DNA of 64,000 nt from Pseudomonas asgharzadehiana (GTDB lineage Bacteria > Pseudomonadota > Gammaproteobacteria > Pseudomonadales > Pseudomonadaceae): positions 5,587,001 to 5,651,000 of the forward strand of contig NZ_CP077079.1 of NCBI RefSeq assembly GCF_019139815.1, written 5' to 3'. This document shows, piece by piece, positions 28,929 to 37,647 of the stretch. The translations under genes were made by a program, and so were the position numbers. The notes under the pieces are model-generated. The model searched no databases and was not told the DNA's origin. It was given only the letters and a program-made list of their open reading frames with translations. Within the stretch, counting starts at the first letter, position 1. Each line of letters begins with the position of its first letter.

Positions 28929-28952
28929 GTGGGAGGGGCTTGCCCCTCCCAC
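28929..28952. repeat. Single REP hairpin
   Basis: GTGGGAGGGGCTTGCCCCTC then CCAC forms a self-complementary hairpin of the same family as the two REPINs. It lies 17 bases after the dxs stop and may act as a transcript end. Confidence 0.75.
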
Positions 28953-28991
28953 CCTTGGTTTTGTGTCAATTTTAAAAGCCACGTACAACCC

Positions 28992-30887
28992 ATGAACCGC
29001 CTGCGCCTCGCCCTGCCCCTGCTGCTTCTCCCCGCACCCGACCTGCTCGCCGACACCCGCGACGCCGCCCTCAAACTCCCCGATGTGGTCATCAGCGCCA
29101 ACCGCCAGGTCCAGGCGCGCAATGACAGCAGTGCGGCCAACACCGTCTTCACCCGCGACGACATCGACCGCCTGCAACCCACCAGCCTCGCCGACCTGCT
29201 CAGCCGCGTTCCCGGCGTACAAGTGGCACCCACCGGCGGGCGCGGCAGCCTGCCGGGGATTTACCTGCGCGGCACCAAATCCGCCCAAAGCCTGGTGCTG
29301 GTGGACGGCCAACGCATCGCCAACGCCACGTCCGGCGACAGCGGCCTGCAATACCTGAATGTCGACCAAATTGAGCGTGTGGAAGTGCTGCGCGGCTCAC
29401 GTTCGGTGATCTACGGCAGCGATGCAATCGGCGGGGTGATCCAGCTGTTCACCCGGCGCAACGCCGAACAAGGTCTGCAACCGCGCCTGAAACTGGGTGT
29501 TGGCAGCCGCCAGACCTGGGAGCGCAGCCTGGGGCTGTCGGGCGGCGACGCACGCACGCGGTTCAACCTCGGGGCGAGCCTGGATGACACCGCCGGTATC
29601 AACTCAACCCACCGATCCTTCCCCAGCGACGGCGACCATGATGCCTATCGCAACCAGTCGATCAGCCTGAACCTCAGTCATTCGTTCAGCGATGAATTGG
29701 AGGCGGGATTCAACCTGCTGGATAACCGTGGCAAGTCGGAGTATGACAACAGCTTCGGTCGCTATGACGCCGCCAGCGGGCAGACGTTGGGGCAAAAGCC
29801 CTACACCGATTACGCCGTGAGCAGCGCCAGCGGCTATCTGGACGCCACGCTCAGTGAGCGCTGGCAGTCGCGCCTGGAACTGGGCCACAGCGAAAACCGC
29901 GACACCAAGCGCGATACGCTCAGTGATGAATTCAGCGTATTCAACACCTACCGCGACTCGGTCAACTGGCAAAACGATGTGACGCTGGACGAGCAAAACC
30001 GCCTGATCCTTGGAGGCGACTGGTACGAAGACCGCTTCCACGGCTCTACCACCTTCAGCGAAAACAGCCGCTGGAACCGCGCCGCATTTGTGCAGCACCG
30101 CTTCCACAGCGAGTGGTTCTCCACCGAACTGGGCCTGCGCCGCGACCAGAACCAACAGTTCGGTGGCCAGAACAGCTGGAGCGGCACCCTGACCTTGCCA
30201 ATCAACCCCGACAATGACCTGCTGCTGACCTACAGCGAAGGCTTTCGCGCGCCGACCTTCAACGACCTGTATTACCCGGACACGAAGTACAGCAACCCCA
30301 ACCTGCTGCCCGAAACCTCAAAAAGCTACGAGCTGCAATGGCGCAGTCAACTGACGGATAGCACGCAGCTGGAAGCCTCGCTGTACCGCACCGATTTGAG
30401 CGATGCGATTATCCTCGACAGCTCCGGCAAGCCGCAGAACGTGGCGTCGGCGCGCATCAATGGCTTTGAAGCGGCGCTTAAGCAGACGTTATTCGGCTGG
30501 CAGGGCAACCTCGGGCTTTCGATCATCGACCCGCGTGACCGCGACAGCGGCCATACCCTGGCCCGCCGCGCACGGCGCACGTTGAGCCTGGACCTGGACC
30601 GGCAATTCGACAGATTCGGGGTGGGCGCCAACTGGCAGGCAATCAGCCGCAACTATGACGACGAAGACAACCGCAACCGTCTGGGCGGCTATGCGCTGCT
30701 CGGTCTGCGCAGCAGTTGGGCGATCAATCATGATGTCAGTGTGTCGTTGAAAGTCGACAACCTGCTGGACCGCCGCTATGCGCGGGCCCGCTACAGCTAT
30801 GACGCAGCGGACTTTTCCAACAACCACGACTACCGCGAAGAGGGCCGCACCTGGCTGTTGGGGCTCACGTGGACGCCCCACCTGTAG
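28992..30887 (+). CDS. btuB: TonB-dependent cobalamin receptor, BtuB-like
   Basis: Outer-membrane receptor of 631 residues. It has a signal peptide (about 1-21), a TonB-box-like LPDVVISANRQ, a plug (LADLLSRVPGVQVAPTGGRG, IYLRGTKSAQSLVLVDGQRI) and a barrel ending LLGLTWTPHL. Length and plug sequence fit BtuB, the vitamin B12 receptor. The ATG at 28992 is chosen because upstream residues are encoded by the REP hairpin. The cobalamin-binding protein gene lies just downstream on the opposite strand. No cobalamin riboswitch fits in the 80-base leader after dxs. Confidence 0.88.
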   Translation: MNRLRLALPLLLLPAPDLLADTRDAALKLPDVVISANRQVQARNDSSAANTVFTRDDIDRLQPTSLADLLSRVPGVQVAPTGGRGSLPGIYLRGTKSAQSLVLVDGQRIANATSGDSGLQYLNVDQIERVEVLRGSRSVIYGSDAIGGVIQLFTRRNAEQGLQPRLKLGVGSRQTWERSLGLSGGDARTRFNLGASLDDTAGINSTHRSFPSDGDHDAYRNQSISLNLSHSFSDELEAGFNLLDNRGKSEYDNSFGRYDAASGQTLGQKPYTDYAVSSASGYLDATLSERWQSRLELGHSENRDTKRDTLSDEFSVFNTYRDSVNWQNDVTLDEQNRLILGGDWYEDRFHGSTTFSENSRWNRAAFVQHRFHSEWFSTELGLRRDQNQQFGGQNSWSGTLTLPINPDNDLLLTYSEGFRAPTFNDLYYPDTKYSNPNLLPETSKSYELQWRSQLTDSTQLEASLYRTDLSDAIILDSSGKPQNVASARINGFEAALKQTLFGWQGNLGLSIIDPRDRDSGHTLARRARRTLSLDLDRQFDRFGVGANWQAISRNYDDEDNRNRLGGYALLGLRSSWAINHDVSVSLKVDNLLDRRYARARYSYDAADFSNNHDYREEGRTWLLGLTWTPHL

Positions 30888-30894
30888 CGACTCG

Positions 30895-31019
30895 ACTCAA
30901 TAGACCTGGCGCATAGGTTCGTTGTCGCTCAGGTAACCCGCTTTGATTGCCTCGGCACAGGTGATGAAGCCTTAGGCGCGCCTGTCGGTGAAGCCGACGT
31001 TCAGGTCTTAATAACCCGT
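30895..31019 (-). pseudogene. Possible degraded gene fragment
   Basis: Read on the minus strand, this gap translates to a peptide interrupted by two stops: TGY-stop-DLNVGFTDRRA-stop-GFITCAEAIKAGYLSDNEP, then a terminal MRQVY and stop. The unbroken sense-like stretches suggest the tail of a decayed coding sequence. I do not recognise the parent protein. Confidence 0.3.
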
Positions 31020-31040
31020 CGGAAAATGCCCAGGCTCAGG

Positions 31041-31829
31041 CTAGCGCTGTGGCGCAATCAATTGGCACAGCTTCGCCACTGCGTCGACCATCTGCGCACT
31101 GGGCCGCTCCAGGCCTTTGTCCGTCACAAGCCGCACCCGCCCCGCCATCGCCGGCCAGACCTTCCAGGCATCCGCCTGAGCCTGGTCACCGACCAGAATC
31201 ACCTCGGGATCGCGCTGCAACACCGACTCAATGCTCACCTGCGGCGCAGGCAGCTTCAGGTCATCAAACACATTGCGCGCACCGCATACCGTCAAGGCAT
31301 CGCTGATGATCTGCCCGCCGCCCACGGTATAGAGCGGCTGGTTCCAGACTTGGTAAAACACCCGCACCGGCTCGGCCCGCTGATAACGCTGGCGCAGCTC
31401 GGCCAGACGCTGGCGCAGTTGAGCGGCCAATTGGCGGCCGGCATCGGCACGGCCCAGTTGCCGGGCAATCGCTTCGACCTGGGTGGTCAGTTGTTCAAGG
31501 CTATGGGGTTCGGCCACGTAGACGGGGATATTCAGGCGTTGCAACTGCTCACGCTGGGCCGGGCCGAGGCTGCCGGGCCACAGCAGGATCAAGTCGGGCT
31601 TGAGGCTGAGCAGGCGCTCGATGTTCAACTGGCCGTATCGGCCCACCGACGGCACCTGCGTCAACGCGGCCGGCCGCTCACCGCCATCGAGCACGCCCAC
31701 CAGCAGGTCGGCGGCCCCCAGTTCAAGCACAATTTCCGACAGCGACGGCGCCAAGCTCACCACCCGCTCCGCGGCCGAGGCCTGGGCACTCGTTGCCAGC
31801 AGCAGAACCGCCAGCCAGTGGCGCATCAT
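31041..31829 (-). CDS. btuF: Cobalamin-binding periplasmic protein, BtuF-like
   Basis: Class III periplasmic binding protein of 262 residues with a signal peptide (about 1-20, ending QASA). Segments RVVSLAPSLSEIVLELGAADLLVG, LKPDLILLWPG and GARNVFDDLKLPAPQVSIESVL are typical of BtuF/FhuD-like proteins. It would pass cobalamin from BtuB to an inner-membrane ABC transporter (BtuCD), not encoded here. Its ATG overlaps the stop of the upstream small membrane-protein gene. Position beside btuB supports cobalamin over an iron chelate. Confidence 0.87.
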   Translation of the reverse strand: MMRHWLAVLLLATSAQASAAERVVSLAPSLSEIVLELGAADLLVGVLDGGERPAALTQVPSVGRYGQLNIERLLSLKPDLILLWPGSLGPAQREQLQRLNIPVYVAEPHSLEQLTTQVEAIARQLGRADAGRQLAAQLRQRLAELRQRYQRAEPVRVFYQVWNQPLYTVGGGQIISDALTVCGARNVFDDLKLPAPQVSIESVLQRDPEVILVGDQAQADAWKVWPAMAGRVRLVTDKGLERPSAQMVDAVAKLCQLIAPQR

Positions 31830-32245
31830 CCCAACTGACGCGGAATGCGATAGAGGTAAAACAGCACCAGCGTCGACAGCGCCAGCAAAAACAGCGGTAC
31901 CGCCTCCAGGCCGACAAACACCGCCAACGCGCCGACCCAGGCCGGGAGCGCCGCCACCAGCAACGCCATGCGACGACGCGCCGCCAAGGTGATCCAGGCC
32001 GCCGGTTCTTCAGGGGTATCGAGGGCTTTGGAGGTCGCGATCAACGCGTGTTTATAGCCGTTAAAGAAGCGCAGGCTGAGAAACATCGAAGCCATGCCGG
32101 CGATAAAGAACGGCATGGCCAGCACCGGCAGCAGGGCTTCGGCGCGGCCGAACACCAGGTTGATCACGAACAATGGCAGCAGCGCGAGGGCCAGGTATTG
32201 CCACCAGTTGAAGGACAGTCGTCGCTTTACCTGGCCACGGGTCAC
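31826..32245 (-). CDS. Conserved integral membrane protein (139 aa)
   Basis: Small protein with about four hydrophobic segments ([77 protein letters not shown]). No enzyme motif is visible. It sits between ribA and the btuF-like gene with four-base overlaps at both ends, matching P. aeruginosa PA4046. A role in cobalamin or flavin handling is conceivable but rests on position only. Confidence 0.8.
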   Translation of the reverse strand: MTRGQVKRRLSFNWWQYLALALLPLFVINLVFGRAEALLPVLAMPFFIAGMASMFLSLRFFNGYKHALIATSKALDTPEEPAAWITLAARRRMALLVAALPAWVGALAVFVGLEAVPLFLLALSTLVLFYLYRIPRQLG

Positions 32246-32859
32246 GCGCGATCGACCTCGCCTTGGTGCTCATTGCCCATCATGTGGTCGAGCTTGCTGG
32301 CTTTAGTGGCCAGGTAGAGCTTGTTGTGCGGGTTGTGCCCGGTGTGCAGCGGCACGCGCTCGGCCACGGTGATGCCCATTTCGGTCAAGGCTTTGACCTT
32401 GCGCGGGTTGTTGGTCATCAGGCGCAGGGATTTCACGCCCAGATGTTCCAGCATCGGCAGGCAGATCGCGTAGTCACGCTGGTCGGCGGCGAAGCCCAGG
32501 CGCTCGTTGGCCTCAACGGTATCGGCGCCGCCGTCTTGCAGTTCGTAGGCGCGAATCTTGTTCAACAGGCCAATGCCACGACCTTCCTGACGCAAATACA
32601 GCAGCACGCCACGGCCTTCATGGGCGATGGCGCGCATGGCGGCTTCCAGTTGCGAGCCGCAGTCACAGCGCTGGCTGAACAACGCATCGCCGGTCAGGCA
32701 CTCGGAGTGCACTCGCCCCAGCACCGGCGCGCCATCGGCGATATCGCCCAGGCTGAGCACAACGTGCTCGCGGCCAGTGGCTTCTTCGAGAAAGCCATTC
32801 ATGGTGAACGTGGCAAAAGGGGTAGGCAGCTTGGAAGCAGCGACGAAAACGACGGGCAC
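32242..32859 (-). CDS. ribA: GTP cyclohydrolase II
   Basis: RibA of 205 residues, opening the imidazole ring of GTP in the first step of riboflavin synthesis. The zinc ligands Cys54, Cys65 and Cys67 are visible in [18 protein letters not shown], and [14 protein letters not shown] follows. The start is GTG, preceded by AGGAG on the minus strand. It is separate from the main rib cluster, which carries a RibBA-type protein whose cyclohydrolase half lacks the zinc site. Confidence 0.97.
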   Translation of the reverse strand: MPVVFVAASKLPTPFATFTMNGFLEEATGREHVVLSLGDIADGAPVLGRVHSECLTGDALFSQRCDCGSQLEAAMRAIAHEGRGVLLYLRQEGRGIGLLNKIRAYELQDGGADTVEANERLGFAADQRDYAICLPMLEHLGVKSLRLMTNNPRKVKALTEMGITVAERVPLHTGHNPHNKLYLATKASKLDHMMGNEHQGEVDRA

Positions 32860-32988
32860 CGTGTGCTCCTGATTTCAGATTTCACAGAGGCGGGCATTGT
32901 AACAGCAGGTTCCTACAGACGCTTAAGCTGAATGATCGCTGATAAAGATCAATCGGTTTGATTGGCCTTCGTCCCGGTTCTATGCAGG

Positions 32989-33717
32989 TTAGAACGGATA
33001 CGGCAGTTTCCAGCGCTGGAAGATCGGCTTGAGCTCGCCACTTTTTACCAGGACGGCCATGCGCTGGTCGAACACCGTGCGCAATGCCCGCCCGCGTTCG
33101 GTATCGGCAAAACCTACGTAGAGCGGCAAGTCGATGATGTGAGTAAGCCGGAATGTGGCGGGGTCTTGCGCCTGGCTGAGAACCTCGTTGGCTTCGGCGA
33201 GGGCATCGATGTAGAAGTCGGCACGGCCATGCTGGAGCATCGGCAAAATGCCCTCGCGCCGCTCGATCTGTTTAAAGCGCCGCATGTTAGGCAAATACCC
33301 TTCGTACTTGTAACCGCGCATCCAGGCCAGGCGGTAGTCGCCCAGCGTTGCCGCGCTCGGCGTCGGTGAGGAGGCCAACCCGAGGGCATAGATCCGGTCG
33401 GAGTCGAAGTTCCAGCGCGGGTACAGCACGCCCTTGACCTCATCGCGGTAAGAACCGACCCAGCCGTCCACTTCACCGCACTGGGCCAGGCCCACGGAGC
33501 GGGTGTAGGGCTCGATGCGGGTGTGCAAGGTGATCCCGGCCGGTTCGAATACCCGTCGCAATACGTCCCAGGCCAGGCCGCTGCCGTCGGCATTGGTGTA
33601 GTCGTCCCAGGCCTCACTGGCCAACATGACGTTGCCGGGAGGCACCGCGCTATCCTCTGCCCGCCCACAGGTCGAAACGACACACAGCAGTATCAGCAGC
33701 CAGCGGCGCACGTGCAT
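32989..33717 (-). CDS. Periplasmic solute-binding protein (SBP family 3-like)
   Basis: Secreted protein of 242 residues with a signal peptide (MHVRRWLLILLCVVSTCGRAE). The fold of family 3 solute-binding proteins is suggested by WDVLRRVFEPAGITLHTRIEPYTRSV, the YPRWNFDSDRIYALG segment and LPMLQHGRADFYIDA. No permease or ATPase is adjacent, so it may be an orphan binding or sensing protein. The ATG at 33717 is chosen because AGGAGGT stands eight bases upstream. It occupies the place next to thiL where pgpA lies in P. aeruginosa. Confidence 0.82.
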   Translation of the reverse strand: MHVRRWLLILLCVVSTCGRAEDSAVPPGNVMLASEAWDDYTNADGSGLAWDVLRRVFEPAGITLHTRIEPYTRSVGLAQCGEVDGWVGSYRDEVKGVLYPRWNFDSDRIYALGLASSPTPSAATLGDYRLAWMRGYKYEGYLPNMRRFKQIERREGILPMLQHGRADFYIDALAEANEVLSQAQDPATFRLTHIIDLPLYVGFADTERGRALRTVFDQRMAVLVKSGELKPIFQRWKLPYPF

Positions 33718-33783
33718 CGGTACGACCTCCTGCAAAGCCTTGCATCGGTAATGACGTTATAGAGGGTAGCCCAGCACACCGAT

Positions 33784-34749
33784 TCAGGGCGTCTGGCCAA
33801 AATGTTGATAACCACGCAGAGCGGGAGTGATGTCTTGCCCGCCGGCATCAAGCAGCGTTACGCCCTGCCCGGCCTCGACGCGGCCGATAACATGCACCGG
33901 CCAGCCGGCGGCCAGTAACGGCGCCAACTCGACGGGCGGCAGGGTGAACGCCAGCACATAGTCGTCGCCGCCGCTTAACGCGGCCACCCTGGCCTGCTCA
34001 TCCCCCAAAAACGCGAGCAAGGCCTCGGACAACGGCAAGCGCTGACGCTCGATCAACAGGCTTACGCCCGACGCCTTGGCGATATGCCCGCAATCGGCCA
34101 ACAAACCGTCCGAAATATCCATGGCGGCTGTCGCCCTGCCCCGCAGCGCCAGGCCCAGCGCCAATTGCGGTTGCGGCGACCAGTAATGCGCCAGCAGCGG
34201 GTCGGCAATGCTCGCATCGGCATTGCGTTGGCCCAGTACCAGCGGCAAGGCACCTGCGGCGTTGCCCAAGGCGCCGCCGACACACATCAGGTCGCCCGGT
34301 TGCGCACCGCGCCGCGTCAACGCTTGCCCGGCCGGCACACGGCCGAACACCGTCAGGGTCAGGCTGAGCGGCCCGCGCGTGGTATCGCCGCCCACCAGGC
34401 CCACACCGCAGCGTTGCGCCATGGCGTTCAACCCTTGGGCATAGCGTTGCAGCCAGTCGGCTTCGACCGTCGGCGTGGTCAGGGCAAGGGTGAATGCGAG
34501 GGGGTTGGCGCCCATGGCAGCCAAGTCGCTGACCGCCACGGCCAGCGAGCGCTGGCCGAGCAGGAACGGATCGCAAGGGTCGGCAAAATGCACGCCGGCC
34601 ACCAGGGTATCGGTGGAAATTGCCAGTTGCTCCCCAGGCGGGAGTACCAGCAAGGCGCAGTCGTCGCCGATCCCCAGGGCAATGCCTTCGCCACCCTGCG
34701 CACAGGGCGCGGCGGCGAAGTAGGTGCGGATCAGCTCAAACTCACCCAT
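33784..34749 (-). CDS. thiL: Thiamine-monophosphate kinase
   Basis: ThiL of 321 residues, phosphorylating thiamine monophosphate to the diphosphate cofactor. The N-terminal GIGDDCALL, STDTLVAGVHFADPCDP and SDLAAMGANPLAFTLALTTP motifs bind ATP and magnesium; GDTTRGPLSLTLTVFG and MDISDGLLAD are also present. It lies 18 bases after nusB in the rib-nusB-thiL block. The product is the cofactor of Dxs, also encoded in this window. Confidence 0.97.
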   Translation of the reverse strand: MGEFELIRTYFAAAPCAQGGEGIALGIGDDCALLVLPPGEQLAISTDTLVAGVHFADPCDPFLLGQRSLAVAVSDLAAMGANPLAFTLALTTPTVEADWLQRYAQGLNAMAQRCGVGLVGGDTTRGPLSLTLTVFGRVPAGQALTRRGAQPGDLMCVGGALGNAAGALPLVLGQRNADASIADPLLAHYWSPQPQLALGLALRGRATAAMDISDGLLADCGHIAKASGVSLLIERQRLPLSEALLAFLGDEQARVAALSGGDDYVLAFTLPPVELAPLLAAGWPVHVIGRVEAGQGVTLLDAGGQDITPALRGYQHFGQTP

Positions 34750-34767
34750 TCGGGACTCAAGCGCAAC

Positions 34768-35268
34768 TTAGCGCTTGTGTTCCTTCACTTCGGCTTCACG
34801 CAGGCGCGGGGCCAGCTTGTCGAGCACGCCGTTCACGAACTTGTGGCCGTCGGTCGAACCGTAGACTTTCGCCAGTTCGATGCCTTCGTTGATCACCACG
34901 CGGTACGGCACGTCGACGCGCTTGAGCAACTCCCAGGTGGACAGGCGCAGTACGCACAGCTCAACCGGGTCGAGTTCTTCGAGGGTCAGGTCCAGGCAGG
35001 GCGCCAGGGCTGTATCGATCTCGGTCAGGTTGGCATGCACACCGTGCAGGATGTCGTGGAAATAGCTCTGGTCGGCGAAGGTGAAGTCGTTATCGACGCG
35101 AAACTGCGCCTCGATTTCGTTCAGCGAAGCGCCTGCCAGGTGACGCTGGTACAGCGCCTGGGTCGCGAGCTGACGCGCTTTACGACGCTTTTCGCTCTTG
35201 GATGGCTTGCCGGCATCCGCAGGGCGCGGGTCCTGAGGGTTGAACTGATCGCTCTCGTCGGAAATCAC
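34768..35268 (-). CDS. nusB: Transcription antitermination factor NusB
   Basis: NusB of 166 residues. It has an N-terminal extension of about 25 polar residues, then the all-helical domain [43 protein letters not shown], and [29 protein letters not shown]. With NusE it binds boxA RNA during rRNA transcription. It overlaps the ribH stop by four bases. Confidence 0.97.
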   Translation of the reverse strand: MISDESDQFNPQDPRPADAGKPSKSEKRRKARQLATQALYQRHLAGASLNEIEAQFRVDNDFTFADQSYFHDILHGVHANLTEIDTALAPCLDLTLEELDPVELCVLRLSTWELLKRVDVPYRVVINEGIELAKVYGSTDGHKFVNGVLDKLAPRLREAEVKEHKR

Positions 35269-35741
35269 TTGGCCTCCAACTGCGACAGCAGGCTGACCAT
35301 TTCCAGGGCGGACAGGGCAGCTTCAGCGCCTTTGTTACCGGCCTTGGTGCCGGAACGCTCGATGGCTTGCTCGATGGAATCAACGGTCAGTACGCCGAAC
35401 GCGACCGGCACGCCGAACTCCATGGACACCTGGGCCAGGCCCTTGGTGCATTCACCGGCCACGTATTCGAAGTGCGGAGTACCGCCACGAATGACCGCGC
35501 CCAGGGCGATGATCGCCGCGTATTCGCCCTGTTGGGCAACTTTTTGCGCAACCAGTGGAATTTCGAAGGCGCCAGGGGCGCGGATGAGGGTGATGTCGCT
35601 TTCGCTCACACCGTGGCGAACCAGGGCATCCACGGCACCGCTTACCAGGCTTTCAACCACGAAGCTGTTGAAGCGGCCAACCACCAGGGCATAGCGGCCT
35701 TTGGGGGCGATGAAGGTACCTTCGATGGTCTTCAGGGTCAT
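35265..35741 (-). CDS. ribH: 6,7-dimethyl-8-ribityllumazine synthase
   Basis: Lumazine synthase of 158 residues, combining the RibB and RibD branch products. Family signatures are [33 protein letters not shown], and [19 protein letters not shown] with the catalytic histidine in TPHFEY. It assembles into large oligomers. Located between ribBA and nusB. Confidence 0.98.
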   Translation of the reverse strand: MTLKTIEGTFIAPKGRYALVVGRFNSFVVESLVSGAVDALVRHGVSESDITLIRAPGAFEIPLVAQKVAQQGEYAAIIALGAVIRGGTPHFEYVAGECTKGLAQVSMEFGVPVAFGVLTVDSIEQAIERSGTKAGNKGAEAALSALEMVSLLSQLEAK

Positions 35742-35829
35742 TCGACAAATCTCTTAAAGAGCCGGGACGCGAAAAGTGCGCCCCTCAGTGATGATTTAAC
35801 CGCGAACAAGGGGCAAAAATAGCCGGCCT

Positions 35830-36921
35830 TTATTCGGAGGGCACGTATTCTACAACTTCCAGATCGAATCCGGATATCGCATTAAATTTCATCGGTGCGC
35901 TCATCAGGCGCATTTTGCGCACCCCGAGGTCGCGCAGGATCTGCGAACCGGCACCGACGATGCTGTAGGTGGTCGGTGTTTTCACCTGGGTCTGCTCGGC
36001 AGTTTCGCGAATATGCGCCAGCAACACGTCGCCATCCACCGGGTTGCCCAGCAGCAGCACCACGCCGCTGCCGGCCTCGGACACCGCAGCCATGGCGGCG
36101 CGCAGGCTCCAACGGCCGGGTTGCTTGACCATCAACAGGTCGCGTAGCGGGTCCATGTTGTGTACGCGCACCAGGGTCGGTTCTTCACCGCTGATGGCGC
36201 CCAGGGTCAGTGCCATGTGCACATCGCCTTCCACCGAATCACGGTAGGTCACCAGGTTGAATTGGCCCAGTTCGCTGTCCAGCGGCTGCTCGGCAATCCG
36301 CTGAACGGTACGTTCGTGGATCATCCGGTAGTGAATCAGGTCGGCGATGGTGCCGATCTTGATGCCATGTTCGGCGGCAAAGGCTTCGAGTTCGGCGCGA
36401 CGGGCCATGGTGCCGTCGTCGTTCATCACTTCGCAGATCACGCCGCTCGGCTCGAAACCGGCCATGCGCGCCAAATCACAGGCGGCTTCGGTGTGGCCGG
36501 CACGGGCCAGGGTGCCGCCCGGCTGGGCCATCAGCGGGAAGATATGGCCGGGGCTGACGATGTCTTCGGCCTTGGCGTCCTTCGCGGCCGCGGCTTGCAC
36601 GGTGCGGGCGCGGTCGGCGGCGGAAATACCGGTGGTGACGCCGGTGGTCGCTTCGATCGATACGGTGAACTTGGTGCCAAAACCAGAGCCATTGCGCGGC
36701 GCCATCAGCGGCAGCTTGAGCAGCTCGCAGCGTTCGCGGCTCATGGGCATGCAGATCAGCCCACGGGCGTGCTTGGCCATGAAGTTGATGTGCTCGGGCT
36801 TGCAGGCCTCGGCGGCCATGATGATGTCGCCTTCGTTCTCGCGGTCTTCGTCATCCATCAGGATGACCATCTTGCCTTGGCGGATGTCTTCAACCAGTTC
36901 TTCGATGCTATTGAGCGCCAC
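35830..36921 (-). CDS. ribB: 3,4-dihydroxy-2-butanone 4-phosphate synthase with degenerate RibA domain
   Basis: RibBA-type protein of 363 residues. The N-terminal domain (1-200) carries the full RibB active site: ILMDDEDRENEGDIIMAAE, RGLICMPMS, GHTEAACDLARMAG. The C-terminal half has a GTP cyclohydrolase II fold, but where the zinc cysteines should be it reads VRVHNMDPLRDLLMVKQPG, with none. It is therefore expected to supply only the butanone phosphate branch, leaving cyclohydrolase activity to the separate ribA. This split is common in pseudomonads. Confidence 0.95.
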   Translation of the reverse strand: MALNSIEELVEDIRQGKMVILMDDEDRENEGDIIMAAEACKPEHINFMAKHARGLICMPMSRERCELLKLPLMAPRNGSGFGTKFTVSIEATTGVTTGISAADRARTVQAAAAKDAKAEDIVSPGHIFPLMAQPGGTLARAGHTEAACDLARMAGFEPSGVICEVMNDDGTMARRAELEAFAAEHGIKIGTIADLIHYRMIHERTVQRIAEQPLDSELGQFNLVTYRDSVEGDVHMALTLGAISGEEPTLVRVHNMDPLRDLLMVKQPGRWSLRAAMAAVSEAGSGVVLLLGNPVDGDVLLAHIRETAEQTQVKTPTTYSIVGAGSQILRDLGVRKMRLMSAPMKFNAISGFDLEVVEYVPSE

Positions 36922-36936
36922 GTGGCACCCCCTTGG

Positions 36937-37599
36937 TCAGGATTTCAGGTAGCCGTTAGCGGCCAGAAAACTTTCAGTGATGTTCCCGGACGCAGGCTCT
37001 GCGGCCTTGTCGCCCATCAGCAGGCGTTCCAGGTAACGGGCAAGCAAGTCGACTTCCAGGTTCACCCGGCGACCCGGCTGGTACGACGCCATGATGGTTT
37101 CGCTCAGGGTGTGGGGAATGATGGTCAGTTCGAATTCGGCGCCATTCACGGCGTTCACGGTCAGGCTGGTGCCGTCGACGGTGATCGAGCCTTTGTGGGC
37201 GATGTACTTGGCCAGCTCTTTGGGCGCGCGGATGCGAAATTCCACGGCGCGCGCGTTTTCGCTGCGCGCAACCACTTCACCGACACCGTCGACATGGCCG
37301 CTGACCAGGTGGCCGCCCAGGCGCGTGGTGGGGGTCAGGGCTTTTTCCAGGTTGACCGGGCTGCCGGCCTTGAGGTCGTTCATCGCGGTGCAGTCCAGGG
37401 TTTCCCGGCTGACGTCGGCGGCAAAGCCGTTGCCAGGCAGCTCGACGACGGTCAGGCACACACCGCTGACGGCGATGCTGTCGCCCAGCTTCACGTCGCC
37501 GAGGTCGAGTTTGCCGGTTTCAACCAGCAGGCGCACGTCGCCGCCTTTGGGGGTCATTGCACGGATGCTGCCGATGGATTCGATAATGCCGGTGAACAT
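36937..37599 (-). CDS. ribE: Riboflavin synthase alpha chain
   Basis: Riboflavin synthase of 220 residues built of two homologous barrels. The N-terminal MFTGIIESIGSI and internal LGDSIAVSGVCLTVVEL, with its repeat ITVDGTSLTVNAV, are diagnostic. It dismutates two lumazines to riboflavin. Called ribC in some pseudomonads. It lies 15 bases before ribB in the transcript and 48 bases after ribD. Confidence 0.97.
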   Translation of the reverse strand: MFTGIIESIGSIRAMTPKGGDVRLLVETGKLDLGDVKLGDSIAVSGVCLTVVELPGNGFAADVSRETLDCTAMNDLKAGSPVNLEKALTPTTRLGGHLVSGHVDGVGEVVARSENARAVEFRIRAPKELAKYIAHKGSITVDGTSLTVNAVNGAEFELTIIPHTLSETIMASYQPGRRVNLEVDLLARYLERLLMGDKAAEPASGNITESFLAANGYLKS

Positions 37600-37647
37600 T
37601 TCGTTCTCCTGAAAACGGGGGGCTGACGCTCAAGCGCAGGCCGGGAA

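Noticed and set aside
28912..28991. Cobalamin riboswitch before btuB
   Set aside because: The leader is 80 bases and mostly a REP hairpin; a B12 box and the needed helices are not visible.
36160..37626. 488-codon plus-strand frame across ribB and ribE
   Set aside because: Antisense shadow of two riboflavin genes.
37600..37647. FMN riboswitch before riboflavin genes
   Set aside because: The gaps between ribD, ribE and ribB are 15-48 bases and show none of the conserved RFN helices.
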